Shown in pieces: positions 55,778 to 64,000 of a stretch of DNA of 64,000 bases. The notes under the pieces were generated by a model. It saw nothing but the letters and a program-made list of their open reading frames with translations. It searched no databases and was not told the DNA's origin. How positions within the stretch are numbered: the first letter of the stretch is position 1; each line of letters opens with the position of its first letter. Origin of the DNA: Capitella teleta (Eukaryota; Annelida; Polychaeta; Capitellidae); assembly GCA_000328365.1 (NCBI GenBank), contig KB293301.1, forward strand, positions 44,766-108,765, in the 5' to 3' direction. The translations under genes were made by a program, and so were the position numbers.

Positions 55778-58700
55778 GGCTTGCACTGTTCCTAATCATG
55801 CATGCACATCCTACGAGGAATCAGCGAATAATCCAACACGTAAAGAGAAGGAGGTGTCGTCGTTATGTCGAGCAGCAGCAGTGGCAGCAGCGTTTCTGTC
55901 TCCCTCCGCCGCCTCCTCCTCCTCCTCCTCTCCGTGCTGCCCCAGTGATCACAGTTGCCTGAAATGGGACAGGGATAGAGAAGAGTGCAACGCCGGCAAA
56001 CATGCTGGCAACGCCTTCTTGGGAAATAGCACTGCAGAGCGAGGAGCAGCCGTTGCTTCAGTGTACGATGTATATGCACCACTTAACGCTGCCCCTCTAA
56101 TGCAAGCAACTCACGGGACAAAAAACGCCACCCACCGGGTCACCACGGGTATTCATCATTCAGTGCTACATTGTCAATCGGGTGAATCGCATGCATTGAC
56201 GGCGGTTGATCAATAGAAGCAGGCAGGCAGAGTGTTTAGGTGTACAACAATAGCACGTATGCCAACTGCAATTAAAGATTATAGCCTTACACTGACCATC
56301 GTAGTGGTCAAAGCCAATGTTGTTAATTAGCTGCCTCTGGCATTAATAAGGTACATGAATAACCTTGGTTGTTGGCCATTACACAGCACTAATCAAATTC
56401 AACACCATTACATGGCCTATTAGATGACCTGTCTGATGTCCAAAAGATGACCACAATCGCCAGTCCAATGATGCTGGTGACCCTGACACTTCCGTTGCTT
56501 TGATGAAGGCGGAAGTCAGTGAACAGCATAGCACATGAACAGATCTACATCTCCAGCATTGGTGATCGAGGTCCCGGGATGCTTTACAGTTGCAATCGGC
56601 CGTCGCAGTGCCACATTCTCCTGGCCCTTTATGCGACCCGCATCGGGTGATAAACTGGACATTATATGGTCAAATTTAGACACCCACGGGGCAGTGGACA
56701 GCGGGAAACGGTCCAGAATGAACCCAAGGTCGTCTGGATATTGCACTGACGGGCGTGCATCGGAGCGGACCATCGAATGGGCAGTGTAATCGTCCGATTG
56801 CATGCCAAGGAGGAAAGCGCGATGAACTTGCCTTTGTCTCAAACACTTCGATCTCCGCTTACAATCTAATCAGAGATCGCCACGTGCTGTTAATTGTGGG
56901 TGGCAGAAGGCGGAAAGGAGCTTGTGATGTAAATTGCAATTAATTTCGTTAGGCAGATAAGAAGTATGCAATATTATACATGCACATTGAGTAATAAACA
57001 TTCTCTGCATTGTGTCTCAGCATTGTACGCGTTCTCTGTGCAATACCGCATATTGACAATATAAAAATGCCTTTCATCTTCGAGTTCACCTGCGTCCAGT
57101 CTAACGAGCAGCCTGCTCGGCAGGTGTTGCGTCAAAGTTTTAATCAGACAGATTGGTGAATACGTCTGTCGAATTATAGCAGGATCACATTGATCAGCGA
57201 TCGATTGGGATCATATGCTTCCTGAGGCTCGTTGAGCACTGTGTCCATCTCCGTAATTGCATTTGCATATCATGCTTAATTGAGGTTCTTTTTTGACTGA
57301 TTGATTGTGACACTTAATCACATAAGAGACTACAAGTGCGACCCTTGTTGATCGATAGCCGCTGCTGTTATTGGCAGAAAAAATGCTCTTTGCTGAAACC
57401 CTTATCCTCTGCTCTTATACGGCTCAGTTTTCACCGCTTGGCAAATAAAGCATACAACCCAATCTAAACAAGATCTGCGTGTGTCTCTGCCTTGCTCACC
57501 TTATGTCATCCCACGGAAAAGCATCCAATGAAGTGTATGAATTGCAGAATATACACAGATCCAGGAAGCGATGTTCACTCAACAAGTTCTGTGCGAAACA
57601 ATGGTCGAGATCTGAGCATTGATCGACCTTCCCCCTCAATAGTTGACGCCACAGCAGCCCACAGCAGCATTGCCCGAAGAGCTACGCGTAGATCTCGGGC
57701 CCCGGAGACACAGTGCCCGGAGCTGCTTTGCACATGAGATAAATCCAGGGACACGCGTCGCCACACTGCTGCAAAACAACGCATGAACGTCGCTCGAGTC
57801 AAAGCATCCCTTCTCGACAAAGAAGAATATCTCTGCTAATTTGTTTGGTCCCCAAACCAGCATGCACAGTGCACCACTGTTTGCAGCAATCGAGCGGGCA
57901 CTGAGTGATTCATCGGCAAAGGGTGGGGGATTTGCTGCCGTTCAAGCGAAACATTGCCGATCATGAACAGGTCATGGCATGACAAATTGCTGCAGTTCAA
58001 CAGGACATTCTGTCATGCCAGTTATATTTAGATCTCCATGTATTCCACGAAGCTGTGTCTGTCGAATGCTTCGTAGGTTTTTTTGGTGTCCTCGCATGAT
58101 GGGTAAGCAAATGATCCATCATCGTTTGTCACTCAGATCCAGGATTGCATCAGGCGCACGCTCCGTCTTTGATCAGCTGTCACTCAATCGTCTGATGACC
58201 TCATTCGAAGCAACAGAAACAGTAGCAGTATTGCCCGTATTCTTTGTCCATGCCAAGCGCTTGAATGGCATGACCCGAAGAGGCAACTCATAGCAGAGGA
58301 ATTTCTTCTCATTGCTCCTTTCAAATTCGGTATGGTTTAGGGTGCTGCACGCACAATGCTTCCTTTTCATACGGAGGTCATGAAGAAGCCAATAAATGCT
58401 TGATTGTCCATTGACTGGCCACATGCACCAGCTGCCTTTCTTGGTGGAATGTATTTCCCAGGGTAAACGTTTGGCGTTGTTTCCCCCATAAGTTAGCGCG
58501 ACAAACTTGAGCTACGTGTGAGGGATTTCTGATGTAAAAATGAGCGATCGAAGTAGCATAAAATGCATTGCGTGTCGCTCTGCCCTCACTATTGTTGCGT
58601 CTTGGTGACAAGCACCGGTGTCTGTGGCCTCCAACACTCCAAACTAAAAGCCAAAGCTTGCTTCTCTCTCTGCTTCCTCTGCTTCGATCTGTTCATGCCA

Positions 58701-60575
58701 TCCAATACTTGTCAATTAAACAACTTTTCCAATAACTTTCTCAATAAGTTGCCGTCTCGTATAATATGATGCAATCTTACCAAATAAGCCAGTCGGCCAA
58801 GATGACATATTCAGCCACGTTTTTCATCACTTTAAAGTGAAAAATGGAGGCGTTATTTTCACATAGAAACAAGACGTCAGCCACGATCCACTTGATTTCA
58901 CAATGAATCAGTGAAGCGTACGCCGATTTGTCAGTCTTCAATGGAATCTTCCTATAGCAGGCTTTGAGATTTACTCGAGGTGAAGATCGACATTTTGCCA
59001 TGCTATTCATGTTGAAGATATGATCATGCTTTATTTGCTCTGCTGTTGATTGCTGGCTTCAATTCTTTAATCTTATGGACCAAACCTGATCAAGAAAATC
59101 AGCAAAGACGAGCTCTGTCGGTGCTAGGACGTCATCAGTGCACGTTGCGGGACAGGTGAATATTAAGATCAATAAATGTATTCTGTGCACAGAATTAGGT
59201 CCCGATCGGAAACTGAAAGAGCCAGCACACATGTCTGTTGTTTTCTTCCTAATCCCAAATAATCTCAGTTTAAGGCAATTTTCATTTCATAAACGGTAAA
59301 GTATTTAATCCACGGACCTTCTTGCCCTCTACCTAATGGCGTTGCCTGATGGCTCAAGTCACCAAAGGTAGGTCTTTAAGCAGTCGATGAGGTCTGCTAT
59401 ACGTAGCGTCAAATTGGTTTCCTTGTATGCATACCAGATTATATTGATAGTGCGTCTTTTGATCTATGCTTATGATTCTAATGTAATGACATGTGTCTTG
59501 ATTATGTCATACATCTTCCTGGTGTAAAGAGGGAGTATGTATTGCATCTAATTGCAGGTCTGGTGAGTCATCCACGTGATCAACTGATCTCAATCATTTT
59601 TACGATCTGCAAACTAAATTGGTTTTTACCAAGTACGTAGTGTTTGCAATCAATTCCCTGAAAACCTCCAAAATTCGTGAATAATAAATTCTGTTGGTAG
59701 ATATGAATAAGTGTATTACCCGTGCTCCCTCGCATTATATCCCTGCTCCAGGAGTGTTATTCCCACCAATTGTACGCAAACTTCGTGGGATCTGTCGGCC
59801 ATGCATTCATGGGAATCACCGCTGCTAAGTTGTGCCGAAACCGTAATCGCACGGAAGCACGTGCGATAGCGATCGACCACCCACTATGGTGATGTAGCCA
59901 CAGATTGAGGGAGACGGTTGACCTCTGTGGTCACAGAGGGCATTACCCATCTTCACACCACTCTTCGCCCCATGCAGCTAAGGCCGCCATTTGATGACAG
60001 GGGTTTCGGCTGATGACCATTTTCCATGTATTCTGCTGGGTGTGCATCTGACCTCAAAAGACGACACTAGTTCCGCCCAGTCAAACTGGTCTTCAGGTGT
60101 CAGCCCTTGTTGATAAGAAAATGAGCGTGTTCTTTCTCTTCCTTCTCCTCTTCTCCCTTCTCCTTCTATTCCTCCTCATTCCTCTTCTCCAGTCGGGCTG
60201 TTTTCCTGTCTTCCTGGAATTCATTAAGGCCTGAATAACTGACACGATACGCTTTATATTCATACTTCCCCATAATACTGGTAACATAAATAACACCTCC
60301 ATTCGTATAATTATTGATGCCCAAAAATATACCTTCGTGGTTCCGAGTGAAATGACCTCTTTGAACTTTCGCCTGCATCCGGGCAATTTACCTGTCAATT
60401 AGGCGAAATGAACACTGACAGACTACCGCATTGCATAATGAGTCATTTGACATTACATCCAACATTGACTCGTGTTATTTAGCAATAATAGCGACTATTT
60501 ATGTGATATCACACACGTAGAGGCGCCATATATAGTGTTCATCTGCTGATATGGTCCTCAAAACTAATATCCTTC
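55778..60575. other. Upstream region; no recognised gene
   Basis: Starts with a G+C-rich, CpG-containing stretch with CCTCCT repeats (about 55905-55935), which could be the promoter of the candidate first exon. Beyond it no frame shows domain motifs. A CT-rich tract lies at 60130-60195. Confidence 0.4.
60166..60378 (-). other. Unexplained 70-residue open frame
   Basis: Starts MQAKVQRGHFTRN and contains GIFLGINNYTNGGVIYVTS and KYEYKAYRVSYSGLNEF, then runs into a purine-rich tract (KRNEEE, stop). The composition resembles a folded beta-rich protein. There is an in-frame stop just upstream of the ATG. It may be an exon, a small gene or a repeat fragment; I do not recognise it. Confidence 0.25.
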
Positions 60576-60845
60576 ATCATCAGAGAAGCGCAAACTTGGG
60601 ATTTGCGTGCCATTCTGGGTCCGTATTTAGGAGCCATCATTTCTCGTAACTAACACTCAATTGCGAATCCTCCAGAATAGCCACTCGTCATGACCAACAG
60701 GCGTCGGAATACCAATTTACTTGTATTTCATTAATGAAATACAAGCGTATTAATTAGTACGCTTCCATGTTAGTTACGAGAAATGGATGCTAGATATGGA
60801 CCCAAAACGGAGCCCAAATCCTCAGACTGCTCTGCTCTGATGACG
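60576..60845. mobile_element. Fold-back/MITE-like element with long imperfect inverted repeats
   Basis: The outer arms (from TCATCAGAG near 60576, and its inverse near 60840) run inward through GGATTTG, TGGGTCC and TTTCTCGTAACTAAC, about 80 bases per arm at moderate identity. An inner palindrome at about 60720-60745 (CTTGTATTTCATTAATGAAAT) adds to the fold-back. No transposase is present. Target-site duplications are not obvious. Confidence 0.55.
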
Positions 60846-63800
60846 GAAGGATTCTGCGCGAAATCGCATGCCTGAAGAAGCGGAAAGCTATCTCTTTTGA
60901 CTCCGCTGTGCACACGTGTTTAGATCAAAGCGACGTTATTGCCGCGTGTAATGTCAACGAACGGTGACTTGCTGCATCCTTGCGTCAATTTTGCTTCAAC
61001 ATAATATTGAGATCAATTCAGCTGCGTCAGACAACGGATCAAAGCCTCCTTCTTACCGCCTCAGCCTCAGCAAGTATTGCGGTCGTGTTTCGTTCAATTT
61101 CACGGAAGCATATCTGCATTGTTCCAGTGCCGCATATATCGCAAGAGGAAATGAGCAACATGGCTGACGCTTCTGTTTTGACCCAGAGGCGAGCCCTGGC
61201 TTGTGACCCTTGATATCCTCCCGTTATATGCACGATGTAGATCCCAATAGCTCCATGAAGGGCTCATGTATATTCCCCTAAATGATATATCACGTCTTAT
61301 GCAGACTCCGGGCTCAGAGGACAGTGGCTTGCAGATAAATATGATGTACCACAGGTCCAGAATCGCCCTCTCCCTTGCAGATGGAAAGATATAAAGCCAT
61401 GAAAGCGACATAAACCTGTCTCCCTAAGATAACTAGCACAAACTTGCGATTGTCTCAGTATGTGGCTCTTCCTATTTCTCGAATCAATTCAGTGTTCCAT
61501 TCAGTATACACCGTCGCAAAAAGAACAGAGCTTCCACGGGAGGTCTCGTCATTCTGAGTAACATACGAAACCGTGGCTATCTTTTGCATCACTTCATGCC
61601 TTAAATCAACCTCCTATCTTCTATTACAGGCCAAGGAGAAAGAAGCCTTATGAGACGCTCTGCTCACTTGTGGCACAGAGTGAATAATGGACGATGCCAC
61701 AGAAGTCTTGAGGCCAACAACGCTAATTCTACTTCGCAATTGAAGTGTGTCATTTCTCCATTCTATGGATATCCATCCAGGGGTGACCCTAAGCGGATTG
61801 CTGCGGCCACAACCCCTTCCTCATTACCAGAGCAACAACATTTGCAGCACCATGCTACATTAACCCATTGATCATGGACCAATCGATGCAACACATAAAT
61901 CGTGACCACGCAGATTAAGCTGTAACAAGGATAAGGTTTTGAGTATTTCTACCAAGAGCTGTGTTTCGATGATTGCGGGGGAAGAGCTTCTAGTATTTGC
62001 TAAATTTGTTGATATACAACTGATGCATACTGGTAGCTCTCTCTGGGTTTTATATCATTTGAACGGTGGCAATGAGGAAAAACAAGAACAGAAACAAAAA
62101 CAAGTCAATGGACTTGGTGTTGCACCGTGTATTTAGATATTGCAGACAATCAAAAATAATGGTCAGTGTACAATACTAAATGCGTAGTAGGCATCTTCTT
62201 TTGGTGCTGCAGAAGAAAAATGCGATGTGCTGGAAGCCGGAGTCCCAATTGTACAGATTGGGCCAAAAGTAGTCTTATATATATACTCCATGTTAAAACC
62301 TAAACCCTACAATATGCCAAAAATGTATCAATTCTTTCCAAAAATAACTACCTGTTATGGATTGATTATGTTATTCAGTGTCCATTTATGCGAAGAAATC
62401 AAACAAAAAGTCAATTTTGAATGAGGGAGGAACATTTAAATGCGAGTGGTGAGTGATCGCCAAAAGAGCAATATCAGATGAGCCCCTGAACGAGCATTAA
62501 GGAATGTCATCTCTTGAATGACGCTTCAATACAAACTCTTTCCTTTGTTTTGATTTTAGAAGATAAACATTAATGCAACTGTCACAACAATAGCACTATC
62601 AAACAAAACAATAGAACGAGAGCGGTGCCGTAATTATGCGTTCAATGAACCCTATTCATGGTCAGGGGCCCTGTTTGCCGCCAAAAGTGGAAATATCGCG
62701 GAATGATACGAGTGTACTCTATTAATATTGAGATAAATTTGGCATAAATGTTCATGAAACTGGTATAAAAATGATAGGCATAGCAGCATGACATGTTACA
62801 CTAACCATACCAAGTATTTACTTATCTAATCTTCTTGGGATTTTACACTGCGATCTGTTTAGTAACACTTTCTCATAAATGTGTAGCGCCATTGAAAAGC
62901 ATTGAGATCTTTAACATGGAGAGGACTATTTTTGGCCCACTGTGTATGATGACAAGGGAAACGTAATTTTGGTCCCAAACACATTGACCTTAAATTAATG
63001 AGATGTCATATGAACTCTTAAAGAATTGATATCCGGCTGATTAGCGCTGATTATATATAATTAGAGAGGTAACACTGATCCCCTAATATAATATATATAG
63101 TAGCCTTTGGTATGGCACCTTGCATGGAAGCTAAATTATAATCAATAAGATCTCATGATGCTCAGGTACCAAATATTACGTTAAAATTATTATAGTTGTG
63201 TGCTTTATTAAGGCTGAATTACCACTATTTGATTAATACTAATACAGAATGCCATATTCTGTATAATCACCATGGATTGATAATATCAAATTTCATAAAT
63301 TTCATAAGCAGAGTTACTGTTCAACAGGTGCTGCGCGAACCTCGGTGTTCGGTATCAAAACCATTAGCGCATAGATCGCCGGCTTGGCGATGAGTTGCGT
63401 GTTGATGGCCGGATATCTGATAACCGTAATGGTCAGGTTTGTTCTGTAGAAGCAATGGACGTACTCGCAAGTATAGTAATTAATTACAGAGTTCTCACAA
63501 TGTAGTAATCAGTAGCTCCCTTTGGTGTGATAAAAAAAAGATAAGCGGGCGGTCTTTAGGGAGATGAGCATCTCTCTGGTGAAGCATTAACATCGTCCTT
63601 GAACAAGTGGCCACACCCTTTGGGAATGGCAAACATTGAGTCAGTGGAGGGTTCAGTGCATAGATCCCATCAGCAGATCCATCAGGAGGGTTAGGGAGGC
63701 GAAGGGGAGCCACTTCATTTCATATTACGAGGGAGCACGGCGTCCGGACCGTGTCGATGTTTGAAAACCAACAGGCAACCGAAAATGCCAGGCTTGCCCC

Positions 63801-64000
63801 ATCAAGGCCACTTTATCTACCTGACTTCAATAAACGCTATCTGATGACAGGATTTGGCGGGAAAGATCGAGAAGACGCAGAGGGAGAATAATCTGGCATC
63901 GCTAAAAAGGAATTATCATTAATTCTACCGCTGCATTCTTCCTCTTGATCATTCAAGTTTAAGAACAATCATTCATTGGTGAGGTGTGAAGGTCGATGAC
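60846..64000. other. No recognised gene
   Basis: Only short frames without domain motifs are present, several mutually overlapping near 60964-61411. A CT-poor, AT-rich section follows from about 62100. I see no RNA gene or repeat I can support. Confidence 0.4.

Noticed and set aside
55725-56216. 163-codon plus-strand frame
   Set aside because: Overlaps the candidate Erg first exon on the other strand and consists largely of Ser/Ala runs from CCT repeats.

Overview
This window is animal DNA, most likely from an invertebrate. Three long genes can be followed exon by exon, all on the minus strand, with GT-AG introns from about 50 bases to more than 2 kb and intact reading phase from exon to exon. 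The families (an adhesion G-protein-coupled receptor, a death-domain protein and an Erg-type potassium channel), together with CR1/Jockey-type LINE and Tc1/mariner fossils, point to a metazoan. I cannot narrow the phylum. There are no bacterial features, CRISPR arrays or operons.

Layout. 1-3140: a decayed LINE with ORF1 and ORF2 fused. 3145-3404: a phased AACGTT array containing a perfect palindromic RFX X-box, then a 74-base hairpin. 4132-4452: a copy of a receptor tail exon. 5385-16356 (minus): a 30-exon adhesion GPCR gene of about 1476 residues, with CUB, three EGF, a SEA-like region, two Ig, HRM, GAIN/GPS, seven membrane helices and a long acidic tail. A Tc1/mariner remnant and a LINE 3' fragment lie in its introns. 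16.4-25.1 kb: mostly AT-rich non-coding DNA with a long AAT microsatellite and a rearranged LINE. 25163-30800 (minus): a 13-exon gene for a ZU5/UPA-like death-domain protein resembling DTHD1, with an RFX X-box match about 270 bases upstream of its start. 30.8-34.6 kb: intergenic, with a 741-base assembly gap. 34617-44035 (minus): eleven exons of an Erg (KCNH2/6/7) channel from the N-terminal linker to the stop. A phase-compatible candidate first exon without a PAS domain sits at 55718-55777. 55.8-64 kb: no gene recognised; one fold-back element and one unexplained small ORF.

The three genes do not form a pathway I can name; each encodes a membrane or signalling protein. The observations most worth following are: (1) the symmetric, phase-0 receptor tail exon present twice, 2 kb apart, with one synonymous difference; (2) the receptor's unusual domain order and its GPS, which lacks the HL-S/T cleavage triad; (3) the X-box upstream of the death-domain gene, hinting at ciliary expression; (4) the PAS-less candidate start of the Erg gene; (5) two tandem perfect fold-backs built from neighbouring pieces of one LINE.

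All exon boundaries come from reading splice sites and phases by eye. They are internally consistent but not backed by transcripts.
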